DNA of 64,000 nt, taken from Tenggerimyces flavus. GTDB taxonomy: Bacteria; Actinomycetota; Actinomycetes; Propionibacteriales; Actinopolymorphaceae. Shown here piece by piece: positions 18,895-27,594 of the stretch. The stretch spans positions 3,100,001 through 3,164,000 of the forward strand of contig NZ_JAFBCM010000001.1 in assembly GCF_016907715.1 (NCBI RefSeq). The letters run 5' to 3'. A program made the position numbers and the translations under genes. The notes under the pieces were generated by a model. The model was not told the origin of the DNA. It did no database searches and saw only the letters and a list, made by a program, of their open reading frames with translations. Numbering within the stretch: the first letter of the stretch is position 1; each line of letters starts with the position of its first letter.

Positions 18895-19884
18895 ATGAGC
18901 TTCGTCCTCGCCGTGGACGCCGGACAAACCGGGACGATCGCGCTGCTCGCTCGTCCGAGTGGGGAGATCGTCGGCGTCGGCCGGGGCGCGGGCTGCGAAC
19001 GGATCGAGACCGAGGCGGGGCTCCGCCAGACCACCGCGGCGCTCACCGCCGCCGTCACCGGAGCGCTCGCGTCGGTCGAACCGCGGCCAGCCAAGCTCGT
19101 CTCCGCCTACCTCGCTCTCACCGCGGGGATCGAGATCGCCGACCGGGTGGTCCGGGATCTCGTCGCGGTGGAGGCGTTGACGGCCGAGCACGACGTGTAC
19201 GCCGCGCTGGCGAGTGGCAGCCGTGGCCGCCCGGGCGTGGGCCTGATCGCGGGCACGGGTGCGGTCGCCGTGGCCGTCTCGTCGGACGGTACGCGCGAGG
19301 TCCGCGGCGGTTGGGGGCATCTGCTCGGCGACGAGGGCAGTGGGTACTGGCTCGGCATGCGGGCGCTCCACGCCGCGGCCGCGGTGGAGGACGGCCGGGT
19401 CGAGCGCAGCGCGCTGTACGACGCCGTTCTCGACTACTTCAACGCGCCGGACCTGCGGGCGATCTCGCGGCGTGTGTACGCGAACCAGATCGACCGCCCC
19501 GAACGCGCCGGGTTCGCCCCGATCGTCCTGCGCCTCGCCGCCGAGGGTGATCCGCTCGCCAGCACGATCGTCGACGACGCCTCGGCCGAGCTCGCCCGCC
19601 TCGTACTGGCGACGGCTCGTTCGGCGCGGATCGACGACCCCGCCGACCACGTGGTGGTCACGGCCGGCGGGCTGATGCGTGCCGGCAATCCGCTGCTGTC
19701 GCGGCTCGAGCTGCTGCTGTCGAAGGCCCTGCCCGGCTGGCGGGTCGTCGTTCCACCACATCCACCCGTCGTCGGTGCGCTCTACCTCGCGCTCCGTCAA
19801 GCCTCGGTGGAGGTGGACGACCTCGTCGAGACGAACCTCGCCACGACGATGGCGCGCCACGAGGCGTCGCTCCGCAAGCGGTGA
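18895..19884 (+). CDS. BadF/BadG/BcrA/BcrD-type ATPase, N-acetylglucosamine kinase-like
   Basis: 329 residues of the ASKHA sugar-kinase fold: phosphate-1 loop in LAVDAGQTGT, phosphate-2 motif GLIAGTGAVAVA, and the signature GGWGHLLGDEGSGYWLG typical of N-acetylglucosamine kinases. It probably phosphorylates an amino sugar in the cytoplasm; the substrate is not certain. ATG 18895 (MSFVLAVDAG) is chosen because it places the first motif at the correct distance. The gene stands alone and converges with the MFS transporter. Confidence 0.85.
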   Translation: MSFVLAVDAGQTGTIALLARPSGEIVGVGRGAGCERIETEAGLRQTTAALTAAVTGALASVEPRPAKLVSAYLALTAGIEIADRVVRDLVAVEALTAEHDVYAALASGSRGRPGVGLIAGTGAVAVAVSSDGTREVRGGWGHLLGDEGSGYWLGMRALHAAAAVEDGRVERSALYDAVLDYFNAPDLRAISRRVYANQIDRPERAGFAPIVLRLAAEGDPLASTIVDDASAELARLVLATARSARIDDPADHVVVTAGGLMRAGNPLLSRLELLLSKALPGWRVVVPPHPPVVGALYLALRQASVEVDDLVETNLATTMARHEASLRKR

Positions 19885-19890
19885 GGTGCA

Positions 19891-19926
19891 ACACGTGTTT
19901 TAAAACACGCGTTGTAAAACACGTGT
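19891..19926. terminator. Perfect 11-base inverted repeat in a convergent junction
   Basis: Arms ACACGTGTTTT (19891-19901) and AAAACACGTGT (19916-19926) separated by 14 bases. Each strand reads into a T-run within the stem, and the local base composition is far more AT-rich than the flanks. It lies 7 bases after one gene and 15 bases before the end of the opposing gene, so a bidirectional terminator is likely. Related GTTTTAC/ACAAC motifs continue to about 19965 inside the MFS gene's 3' end. Confidence 0.6.
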
Positions 19927-19941
19927 ACTGAAACAGCTGTT

Positions 19942-21264
19942 TTACAACGTCTGTTGCACAACGGTCCGGCTGCGGATCGCCAGCGACATCGCGGCGGCGG
20001 CGAAGCAGAGCGCTCCGGCACCCCAGAACGCCAACGTGTACGAGCCGGAGTTGTCGCGGATCACGCCGGCAACCGTCGCCGCCAGTGCCGCGCCGATCTG
20101 GTGGGAGGCGAACACCCAGCCGAACACGATCGGCCCCGCCTCGCCGAAGTGCTGCCGGCACAGGTTGATCGTCGGCGGAACGGTCGCGACCCAGTCCAAC
20201 CCGTAGAAGATGATGAAGAACAGCATCGACGGATGCGTGGTCGCGTCCAACATCGAAGGCAGGATCAGCAGGGAGGCGCCGCGCAGCGCGTAGTACGCGC
20301 CGAGCAGGACGCGCGAGGACATCCGGTCGGTGAGCCAGCCGGACAGGATCGTTCCGATGATGTCGAAGATCCCCACCAGCGCCAGCAGTCCCGCAGCGGT
20401 CGGTTCCGGCATGCCGTGGTCGTGCGCGGCGGGGATGAAGTGGACCCCGATCAGCCCGTTCGTCGAGATCCCGCAGATCGCGAACCCGCCGGCCAGTAGC
20501 CAGAAAGTCTTCTTCTTCGCGGCGGACTTGAGCACGCTGAGCGCTCGACCGGCGCCGATCGCGGTCGGCCCGCTCGGTTCGGGATCGGTCGCCTTCGCAC
20601 CGTACGGCTTCAACCCGACGTCGCGCGGGAAGTTCCGGATGAACAGCACCACCAGCGGAACGACTGCCAGCGACGCGATCGCCACGGTGTACGAGGCCGA
20701 CCGCCAGCCATGGTTCTGGACGAGATTCGCCAACACCGGAAGGAAGACCAGCTGACCGGTGGCGCCGCCCGCCGTCAGGACACCGGTCACCAGGCCGCGA
20801 TGCTTGACGAACCATCGCCCCGTGATCGTCGCGACGAACGCCATCGCCATCGAGCCGGTTCCGAGGCCGATGAGCACGCCCCAGCACAGGATCAGCTGCC
20901 AGCTCGACGTCATGAACCCGGTCAGGCCGGCCCCGGTCGAGATCAGCACGAGCGCGCCGGTGAGCACCTTGCGGAGCCCGAAGCGTTCCATCAGGGCCGC
21001 CGCGAACGGTGCGGTGAGGCCGTACAGCAGCAGGTTGATCGAAACGGCGAACGAGATCGTTCCCCGCGACCATCCGAACGCCTCCTGCAGCGGCGTGATC
21101 AGTACGCCGGGAGTCGCGCGGAAGCCGGCGGCGCCGACGAGGACCAGCAACGCGACGCCGGCGACGAACCAGGCACGGTGCAGGCGCGGGCGGCGCCCGC
21201 CGGAGGGATCCGAGGGGAGGTCCGAGGACTGGCTGGCGTCGGTCGAGGCGGTGGTCACAGTCAT
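19942..21264 (-). CDS. MFS transporter, monocarboxylate/oxalate-formate-like
   Basis: 440 residues with 12 predicted membrane segments. Start segment: TPGVLITPLQEAFGWSRGTISFA, the typical first-loop pattern of the MCT/OFA-type MFS proteins, with a long central loop (NFPRDVGLKPYGAKATDPEPSG). It probably takes up or exports an organic anion across the cytoplasmic membrane. ATG 21264 is chosen; the frame continues upstream into the divergent regulator and that part is not coding. It is divergent from the GlxA-type regulator at 21331, which may control it. Confidence 0.85.
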   Translation of the reverse strand: MTVTTASTDASQSSDLPSDPSGGRRPRLHRAWFVAGVALLVLVGAAGFRATPGVLITPLQEAFGWSRGTISFAVSINLLLYGLTAPFAAALMERFGLRKVLTGALVLISTGAGLTGFMTSSWQLILCWGVLIGLGTGSMAMAFVATITGRWFVKHRGLVTGVLTAGGATGQLVFLPVLANLVQNHGWRSASYTVAIASLAVVPLVVLFIRNFPRDVGLKPYGAKATDPEPSGPTAIGAGRALSVLKSAAKKKTFWLLAGGFAICGISTNGLIGVHFIPAAHDHGMPEPTAAGLLALVGIFDIIGTILSGWLTDRMSSRVLLGAYYALRGASLLILPSMLDATTHPSMLFFIIFYGLDWVATVPPTINLCRQHFGEAGPIVFGWVFASHQIGAALAATVAGVIRDNSGSYTLAFWGAGALCFAAAAMSLAIRSRTVVQQTL

Positions 21265-21330
21265 CGATCGTGGAGGAAGCCGCTCACGGATGCCAGTGGC
21301 CCGGTGGCCAACATGTGAAAGAATCCGGCC

Positions 21331-22311
21331 ATGGCCCCGAAGCATCGCGTCGCCGTCCTCGCGCTTCCCCACGTCGTGGCGTTCGACGTCGGGTCGTCGA
21401 CCCAGATCTTCAGTACCGCCCGGAACGCCGACAATCGGCGGCTTTACGACGTCATGGTCTGCACGCCCGACGGCGGGCCGGTGCGGACGACGACGGGGTT
21501 CCAGATCGTTCCCGACCACGGACTGGAGGTCGTGAACGAGGCCGAGACGGTCGTGGTCGTCGGCATCCACGGCGGGCCGCCGTTCGAGGACGGAACGCTC
21601 GACGCGAAGCTGACCGAGGCGCTGACCCAGGTACTGAGCGACGGGCGGCGGCTGATGTCGATCTGCACCGGCGCGTTCGTTCTCGGTGCCGCCGGCCTGC
21701 TCGACGGCCGGCCGGCGACGACGCACTGGATCCACGCCGAGCGGTTCCGCCGCTTCTATCCGCGGGTGAAGCTGAACCCGGACGTGCTGTTCGTCGATGA
21801 CGGCGACGTGCTGACGTCCGCCGGCATCGGTGCGGGGATCGACCTGTGCCTGCACGTCGTGCGTACCGACCACGGCAGCGACGTCGCCAACCGCACCGCC
21901 CGGCGCGCGGTCGTGCCACCGTGGCGCGATGGTGGGCAGTCGCAGTTCATCGAACGGCCGTTGCCGGAGCTCGCGAACGCGACGACCCAGAGCACCCGCG
22001 CCTGGATGCTGAACCGGCTCGGCGACCGCCTCGACCTGGCGACGATGGCGGGACATGCGCGGATGAGCATCCGGACGTTCACGCGCCGGTTCCGGGACGA
22101 GACCGGCGTGAGCCCAGGGGAGTGGCTTGCCCGCCAGCGAATCGAACGCGCGCGGCACCTGCTCGAGTCCACCGACCTGCCCGTGGACCGGGTAGCGCGC
22201 GACGCCGGCTTCGGCACGGCCACGTCCCTCCGCCAACACCTCCACGCCACCCTCGGCGTCGCCCCCTTGACCTACCGCCGCACCTTCCGCCGCCAACCCG
22301 CCGCCAGCTAG
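21331..22311 (+). CDS. GlxA-family transcriptional regulator (DJ-1/PfpI plus AraC HTH)
   Basis: 326 residues. N-terminal DJ-1/PfpI-like domain (about 5-190) with the elbow segment SICTGAFVLGAAGLLDGRPA and THWIHAE; C-terminal AraC-type double helix-turn-helix (about 225-320) with MSIRTFTRRFRDETGVSPGEWL and the second helix pair around DAGFGTATSLRQH. Members are transcription activators or repressors that sense small metabolites. The 66-base divergent gap to the MFS gene suggests it regulates that gene. Confidence 0.9.
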   Translation: MAPKHRVAVLALPHVVAFDVGSSTQIFSTARNADNRRLYDVMVCTPDGGPVRTTTGFQIVPDHGLEVVNEAETVVVVGIHGGPPFEDGTLDAKLTEALTQVLSDGRRLMSICTGAFVLGAAGLLDGRPATTHWIHAERFRRFYPRVKLNPDVLFVDDGDVLTSAGIGAGIDLCLHVVRTDHGSDVANRTARRAVVPPWRDGGQSQFIERPLPELANATTQSTRAWMLNRLGDRLDLATMAGHARMSIRTFTRRFRDETGVSPGEWLARQRIERARHLLESTDLPVDRVARDAGFGTATSLRQHLHATLGVAPLTYRRTFRRQPAAS

Positions 22312-22354
22312 GCCTGATGGGCAACTCGGGGGTGCTGGCGGATGGGCACCGATG

Positions 22355-22438
22355 CCGCTTTACCTGGCGTGTGGGTGCTCTACGCGGGGTGTATCCCAGG
22401 TAGAGTGGCGAATGATCATGTAAACATGATCATTCGCC
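22355..22438. repeat. Palindromic intergenic element, copy B, with a 32-base perfect palindrome
   Basis: It starts with CCGCTTTACCTGGCGT, passes a second stem half CCAGGTAGAGTGG that pairs with it, and ends with a perfect palindrome at 22407-22438: 15-base arms GGCGAATGATCATGT / ACATGATCATTCGCC around AA. It is the same element as copy A (15303-15363) in the opposite orientation. It sits in the 233-base gap between the GlxA-type regulator and a short ORF. No gene is seen in 22312-22544. Confidence 0.8.
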
Positions 22439-22544
22439 GCCCTCACCGGGGAGTCGCTCGGGAGCTACCGGAGCCATCTGGGATGGCCTGCTCGTCAGCA
22501 GGGCAAATGGGGCAAGCGAGGCCCAGCCGTTTGGAGGTCATCCC

Positions 22545-22679
22545 GTGGCCACTTCCCCCTCCACCGAGGTGATCGTCGTCGGCGCCGTGGCGTGGGCAAC
22601 GGAGGAGTCCGACGCGTTCGACGCGGTACGGTCGGCGCTGGCGGAGTGGTGCGGCCAACCCGCCACGGTTGCGCACTAG
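22545..22679 (+). CDS. Short hypothetical ORF upstream of the Fe-alcohol dehydrogenase
   Basis: 44 codons from GTG 22545 with a good ribosome binding site (GGAGG, 8 bases upstream) and stop TAG at 22677-22679, ten bases before the dehydrogenase ATG. The peptide begins MATSPSTEVIVVGAVAWA and has no recognised domain. The spacing suggests translation within the same transcript. It could be a genuine small protein or the remnant of a larger gene. Confidence 0.45.
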   Translation: MATSPSTEVIVVGAVAWATEESDAFDAVRSALAEWCGQPATVAH

Positions 22680-22689
22680 AGGGAGGGCG

Positions 22690-23820
22690 ATGAGCGGCAC
22701 CGGAGTCATCAGCTATCTCGGCACGGTGGAGTTCGGCGCGGGAGCTCTCGGCCGCCTCCCCGAAACCTTGGCCGAGCTGGGCGTCACGAAGCCGTTCCTG
22801 ATCTCCGACCACGGCCTCGCCGCCACCGGCCTGGTCGACCGCGTCGCCGCCCTTCTTCCGGAAGAACACGTGCGATTCCTGGAAGTTCCGCCGAACCCGA
22901 CCGAGGCGGCCGTCCGCGCGGCGGCCACGGCGTACGTCCAGAGCGGCGCCGACGGGATCGTCGCGCTCGGCGGCGGCTCCCCGATCGACCTGGCCAAAGG
23001 CGCCGCGCTGCTCGCGACCCATCCCGAACCGTTGGACCAGTACGCGGCGATCCTCGGCGGCATGCCGAAGATCGGCCCGGTCGCCCCGCTACTGGCGATC
23101 CCCACCACCGCCGGCACGGGCTCAGAGGTCGGCCGCGGTGCCCTGATCACCTTGTCCGACGGGCGAAAGCTCGGCTTCCTCAGCCAGCGACTGATCCCGC
23201 TCCGCGCGATCTGCGACCCAGAGCTGACGCTCGGACTGCCGCCGATGTTGACCGCCGCGACGGGCGTGGACGCGTTGTCGCACTGCATCGAGACGTTCTG
23301 CTCGCCGCGCTTCAACCCGCCCGCCGACGCGATCGCACTCGACGGCGCCGGCCGGGTGTGGGGCAGCCTCGAACGCGCCGTCACCAACGGCTCCGACCTC
23401 GCCGCGCGCGAAGACCTGATGATGGGCGCGCTGGAAGGCGGCCTCACGTTCCAGAAGGGCCTCGGCGGCGTGCACGCGTTGAGCCACTCGCTCGGCGGTG
23501 CGTCGGAACGGCCGCTGCACCACGGAACGCTGAACGCGATCCTCATGCCCGGCGTGCTGCGCTTCAACGCGCCAGCACTGGGCGCGAAGCTCGACCGCCT
23601 GAAGGCCGCGCTGAGCCTGGAGCCGAAGGCCGACCTGCCGAACGAGCTTGTGGCGTTGAACGAACGCCTCGGCCTGCCCGCCACCCTGACCGCACTCGAG
23701 GTGCCGCGCGACCTCGTTCCCCGCATCGTCGAAGGCGCGCTCAACGACCACAGCCACGCCACCAACCCGCGCCCGGCCACCGCCGAGGACTACACAGCGA
23801 TCCTCGAGGCCGCGTTCTAA
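22690..23820 (+). CDS. Iron-containing alcohol dehydrogenase family enzyme
   Basis: 376 residues, group III (Fe-dependent) dehydrogenase. NAD(P)-binding GGGSPIDLAKG near residue 95, IPTTAGTGSEVG near 140, and metal-ligand regions in GVDALSHCIE, VHALSHSLGG and HHGTLNAILMP. It reduces an aldehyde or ketone, or acts as a maleylacetate-reductase-like enzyme; the substrate is unknown. ATG 22690 is preceded by GAGGGAGGG. A methyltransferase gene follows after 42 bases. Confidence 0.9.
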   Translation: MSGTGVISYLGTVEFGAGALGRLPETLAELGVTKPFLISDHGLAATGLVDRVAALLPEEHVRFLEVPPNPTEAAVRAAATAYVQSGADGIVALGGGSPIDLAKGAALLATHPEPLDQYAAILGGMPKIGPVAPLLAIPTTAGTGSEVGRGALITLSDGRKLGFLSQRLIPLRAICDPELTLGLPPMLTAATGVDALSHCIETFCSPRFNPPADAIALDGAGRVWGSLERAVTNGSDLAAREDLMMGALEGGLTFQKGLGGVHALSHSLGGASERPLHHGTLNAILMPGVLRFNAPALGAKLDRLKAALSLEPKADLPNELVALNERLGLPATLTALEVPRDLVPRIVEGALNDHSHATNPRPATAEDYTAILEAAF

Positions 23821-23862
23821 ATCACTTGTGTCGAGAGCAAGGCAAGCGGAAGGCTCGCGACC

Positions 23863-24588
23863 ATGGAGCGATTCGATCCTGCGACAAGCTTCGGCGCCGA
23901 GGTGGCGGCGGAGTACGACAACGCACCTCGCGGCGACGAGGGCCCGGCAGTCGAGTTCCTCTCGGCCCTAGCGGCAGGCAGACCGGCACTCGAATTCGCC
24001 ATCGGGACAGGGCGAATCGGCGTTCCGCTCGCCGAGTCCGGTGTCGAGGTCGAGGGCATCGAGCTCTCACCGGACATGGTCGAACGGCTGCGCGAGAAGG
24101 CCAGCATCCCTGTACACGTGGGCGACATGACCACCGTCGCGACCGGCCGGGAGTACGGCGTCGTCTACCTCGTGTTCAACACGATCTTCAACCTGCTCAC
24201 CGCGGACGACCAGATCCGCTGTTTCGAGAACGCCGCGCGCCATCTGACCGAAGACGGCGTGTTCGTCATCGAGGCCGCGATCCCGCGTGCCTGGGTGGAC
24301 GAACGCAAGCCCAACTACGTCGAGGCGGAGCACGTCGGGTTCGACCGGGTGACGTTCGACGTCGCGCGGTACGACCCGGTCACGCAGTTGCTCGAGGAGA
24401 ACCACGTTCGCCTTACCCCACAGGGCATTCGCTTCCAGCCGATCGTGTGCCGGCTGGTCACGCCCGGCGAGCTCGACCTGATGGCGCGTCTCGCCGGCCT
24501 GAGGTTGGTCGACCGCTTCGGCGGCTGGCACGGCGAACCGTTCACCGGCACCAGCCTCGCCCACGTCTCCGTCTACGGCCGCGCCTAG
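23863..24588 (+). CDS. Class I SAM-dependent methyltransferase
   Basis: 241 residues with motif I LEFAIGTGRIGVPLAESG (SAM-binding glycine loop), the acidic residue closing strand 2 in VEGIELSPDMVERL, and VYLVFNTIFNLLT at motif IV. The C-terminal half carries the usual substrate-domain insert. The substrate cannot be assigned. It converges with the acyl-CoA dehydrogenase, the stops being separated by 4 bases. Confidence 0.85.
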   Translation: MERFDPATSFGAEVAAEYDNAPRGDEGPAVEFLSALAAGRPALEFAIGTGRIGVPLAESGVEVEGIELSPDMVERLREKASIPVHVGDMTTVATGREYGVVYLVFNTIFNLLTADDQIRCFENAARHLTEDGVFVIEAAIPRAWVDERKPNYVEAEHVGFDRVTFDVARYDPVTQLLEENHVRLTPQGIRFQPIVCRLVTPGELDLMARLAGLRLVDRFGGWHGEPFTGTSLAHVSVYGRA

Positions 24589-24592
24589 AGCA

Positions 24593-26500
24593 CTAGAGCA
24601 TGCGGCGCGCGAGGTTCTCCTTCTCCGACGGGCCAGACGCCCACGAGGAGATCCACGGCGCCTCGGGGTAGAGGTGCAGGACGCCCTCCTCGAGCGAGGT
24701 GAACTTGCCGTCGAGTACGCTGCGGGCGAGTGCGTAGTCGGTGTCGTCGGAGTTGCGCCACAGCCGGTCGAACAGCTCCTCGACTCGTACGCGTGCCTGC
24801 TCGCAGAACGCCAGCGCGAGCAGCTGACCGGACGGATCCTTGGCCCGGTCGCGGTGCGCGTGCACGATCGCCGCCGTCATCACGAACAGCTCCGAGCCGA
24901 TGTCGACCACGCGCGCAAGGAAGCCTTGACGGAACTCCAACTTCCCTTGCCAGCGGGCCATTCCGTAGAATGTGTTGCGCGCCAGCTTCCGCGACGCCCG
25001 CTCGATGAAGCGCAGATGCTTCGCCAGCACGCCGAACTCCGCGTACGACGTCGGCACCTGTCCCTTGCCAGCAACGAGATGCGGCAACCACTTGGCGTAG
25101 AAGCCGCTCGCCTTCGCCGCAGCCTTCGCCTTGACCGACAGCTCCGCCTTCGGGTCCGCGAGCTCGCCCGCGGCCTGCAGGTGTGCGTCGACGGCCTCGC
25201 GCGCGATGAACAGATGCATGATCTCGGTCGAGCCCTCGAAGATCCGGTTGATGCGCAGATCGCGCAGGATCTGTTCGGCCGGGATCGCGCGTTCGCCCCG
25301 TGCGGCAAGGGAATCCGCGGTCTCGTACCCACGTCCGCCGCGGATCTGCACCAGTTCGTCGGCAACCAGCCAGGCGTGCTCGCTCGCGTACAGCTTGGCG
25401 ATCGCGGCCTCGAGCCGGATGTCCAGGTCACCCTGGTCCGACATCTCCGCGGACAGCTCGAGCATCGCCTCGAGCGCGTACGACGTCGCCGCGATGTAGG
25501 CGATCTTGTTCGCGACCGCGGCGTGCTTGCCGACCGGACGGCCCCACTGCTCGCGGGTCGCCGCCCACTCGCGCGCGATCTTCAGGCACCACTTCGCACC
25601 CGCGGCGCAGGTCGCGGGGATCGACAGCCGGCCGGCGTTCAATGTGGTCAGCGCGATCTTCAGCCCGCGCCCCTCCTGGTCGAGCCTGTTCGCGGCGGGT
25701 ACGCGGACCTGGTGGAATCGCGTGACGCCGTTCTCGATGCCGCGCAGACCGAGGAACGCGTTCCGGTTCTCGACCGTGATGCCAGGCGAGTCGGCCTCGA
25801 CGACGAACGCGGACACGCCGCCCCGATGCCCTTCGGAGGCGGGTACCCGGGCCATCACGACCAGCAGCTCGGCGACGACACCGTTCGTCGTCCAGAGCTT
25901 GACGCCGTCGAGCACGTACTCACTGCCGTCCTCGGACGGCACCGCCGACATCCGCAACCGCGCGGGGTCCGAGCCGACGTCGGGCTCGGTGAGCAGGAAC
26001 GCGCTGATCGCGCCGCTCGCGCAGCGCGGCAGGAACGCCTGCTTCTGCTCGTCGGTGCCGAACAGCTTCACCGGCTCGGGCACGCCGATCGACTGGTGCG
26101 CGGAGAACAGCGCGGCGAGGCTCGGGTGCACCGAACCGATCAGCATCAGCGCGCGGGCGTAGTCGATCATCGCCAGGCCGAGGCCGCCGTACGACTCGGG
26201 GATCTTCATACCGAAAGTTCCGAGCTCGGCGAAACCCTTGACGTACTCGTCAGGGATTTTGGCGTCGCGCTCGATCACCTGGCCGTCGAGAGTTTCGCAG
26301 TACGCGCGCAACTTCCGCAGGAACTCCTGGCCCTTGGCCTGCTTGTCCGCCGGCGACGCCGGGTGTGGGTGGACGAGGTCGAGCCGCAGCCGGCCCAGGT
26401 AGAGCTCCTTCGCGAAGCTCGGCTTCGCCCAGGCCTTCTCGCGCGCCGCTTCCGCGACAGCACGGGCTTCGGCTTCGGTCACGTGAGCGGTCTGGCTCAT
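24593..26500 (-). CDS. Long-form acyl-CoA dehydrogenase (VLCAD-like)
   Basis: 635 residues. The dehydrogenase core (about 45-430) has AFLLTEPDVGSDP, LDGVKLWTTNG and the catalytic glutamate motif INRIFEGSTEIMHLF. It is followed by a C-terminal extension of about 200 residues, helical, like that of membrane-associated very-long-chain enzymes. It should oxidise acyl-CoA to enoyl-CoA with FAD in beta-oxidation. ATG 26500 (MSQTAHVTEAEARAV) is chosen over an upstream in-frame start. Confidence 0.9.
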   Translation of the reverse strand: MSQTAHVTEAEARAVAEAAREKAWAKPSFAKELYLGRLRLDLVHPHPASPADKQAKGQEFLRKLRAYCETLDGQVIERDAKIPDEYVKGFAELGTFGMKIPESYGGLGLAMIDYARALMLIGSVHPSLAALFSAHQSIGVPEPVKLFGTDEQKQAFLPRCASGAISAFLLTEPDVGSDPARLRMSAVPSEDGSEYVLDGVKLWTTNGVVAELLVVMARVPASEGHRGGVSAFVVEADSPGITVENRNAFLGLRGIENGVTRFHQVRVPAANRLDQEGRGLKIALTTLNAGRLSIPATCAAGAKWCLKIAREWAATREQWGRPVGKHAAVANKIAYIAATSYALEAMLELSAEMSDQGDLDIRLEAAIAKLYASEHAWLVADELVQIRGGRGYETADSLAARGERAIPAEQILRDLRINRIFEGSTEIMHLFIAREAVDAHLQAAGELADPKAELSVKAKAAAKASGFYAKWLPHLVAGKGQVPTSYAEFGVLAKHLRFIERASRKLARNTFYGMARWQGKLEFRQGFLARVVDIGSELFVMTAAIVHAHRDRAKDPSGQLLALAFCEQARVRVEELFDRLWRNSDDTDYALARSVLDGKFTSLEEGVLHLYPEAPWISSWASGPSEKENLARRML

Positions 26501-26582
26501 GGGACAGGTCCCCTTCCGCCTGAGGCTACCCATCAGTGTTACCCGTTGGTAGCCCCGCGCCAACCCTTCTGAGCAGGGTATT

Positions 26583-27527
26583 TCAGGCGGGCGTGGCGAC
26601 GCGGGCGTGCCTGGGCGGGTGGTCGTCCGGCGTACGGCGCTGGCGCGGAACGGTCCTGCGCGGGACGACCAGGTACATGGTGCCGAGGAAGATCGCGATC
26701 AGCGCGCAGGCCGTACCTGCGATGCCGGCGATGCCGCCGACGTACGCGGTGAGGAACCGGTCGTCGCCGAACTCGCGCCACAGCACGGGGAACGCCGCGC
26801 TGATCTCGCGCAGCATGAGCGCTGAGCAGATCAGCAGGACGACGCTGACGGTCGCGAGCACGGCGACGACGATGGGGTGGCCGCCCCCGCTGGTCGTGGT
26901 GTTCCTGCGGCGGAACGCGACGAGCAGCATGCCGGCGAACGCGGCCCAGGCACCGACGACGAGGTACGCGCCGACGGCGTCGGAGGGACGGTGCCAGCCG
27001 GCGGAGAGCGTGGCGACGCCGGTGAGTGCCGCGTACCCCGCGCCCAGCAGTGCGCCGGCGCCCCTGAGCCGCGCCGGGAGGACGAGGACGAGCGCGAACG
27101 CGACCGAGGCGGCGACCGTCGTGTGCCCGCTGGGCAGGCTGTTCGCGACGCGGGTGACGCCGTCGATGTCGTAGTTGGGCCTGGTGAAGACGTCGTCCTT
27201 GAGGATCTGGGTGGTGAGGTTGCTGCCGGCGATGACCATGATCGCGACCAGCGCGAGGCCGACGCGCCGCCTGGCCAGCGCGATGAAGCCGATCGCGATG
27301 GTGGCGACGGCGAGGGAGAGGACGGAGACGAGGTTCAGGACGTCGACGACGAGCGGGAGGATGCGGTCCCTCCCGTACACGTTGCCGGCGAGGCTGGCGG
27401 TCTCGACGAGCTGCCCGAGCGGGCTGCCGACGAAGAACCGATGGAGTGCCACCAGCGCCCCCGCCTGAGCGACCATGACCAGCACCAACCAGCACGCGAG
27501 TGCCGTTCTCGAACGCCCCAAGATCAC
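26583..27527 (-). CDS. PAP2-family membrane phosphatase
   Basis: 314 residues, eight or so membrane segments. The three PAP2 active-site motifs are present: KDDVFTRPN (near 110), SLPSGHT (near 133) and SAGWHRPSD (near 181), so the acid phosphatase site should be functional. The likely substrate is a lipid phosphate or undecaprenyl pyrophosphate on the outer face of the membrane. Start is GTG 27527. Confidence 0.88.
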   Translation of the reverse strand: MILGRSRTALACWLVLVMVAQAGALVALHRFFVGSPLGQLVETASLAGNVYGRDRILPLVVDVLNLVSVLSLAVATIAIGFIALARRRVGLALVAIMVIAGSNLTTQILKDDVFTRPNYDIDGVTRVANSLPSGHTTVAASVAFALVLVLPARLRGAGALLGAGYAALTGVATLSAGWHRPSDAVGAYLVVGAWAAFAGMLLVAFRRRNTTTSGGGHPIVVAVLATVSVVLLICSALMLREISAAFPVLWREFGDDRFLTAYVGGIAGIAGTACALIAIFLGTMYLVVPRRTVPRQRRTPDDHPPRHARVATPA

Positions 27528-27594
27528 GTCTCGAACGTTACGTGGTGTTACTGAGACTGCGCTGAGTGATAAACGGACATCTCCGAAATAAGGC

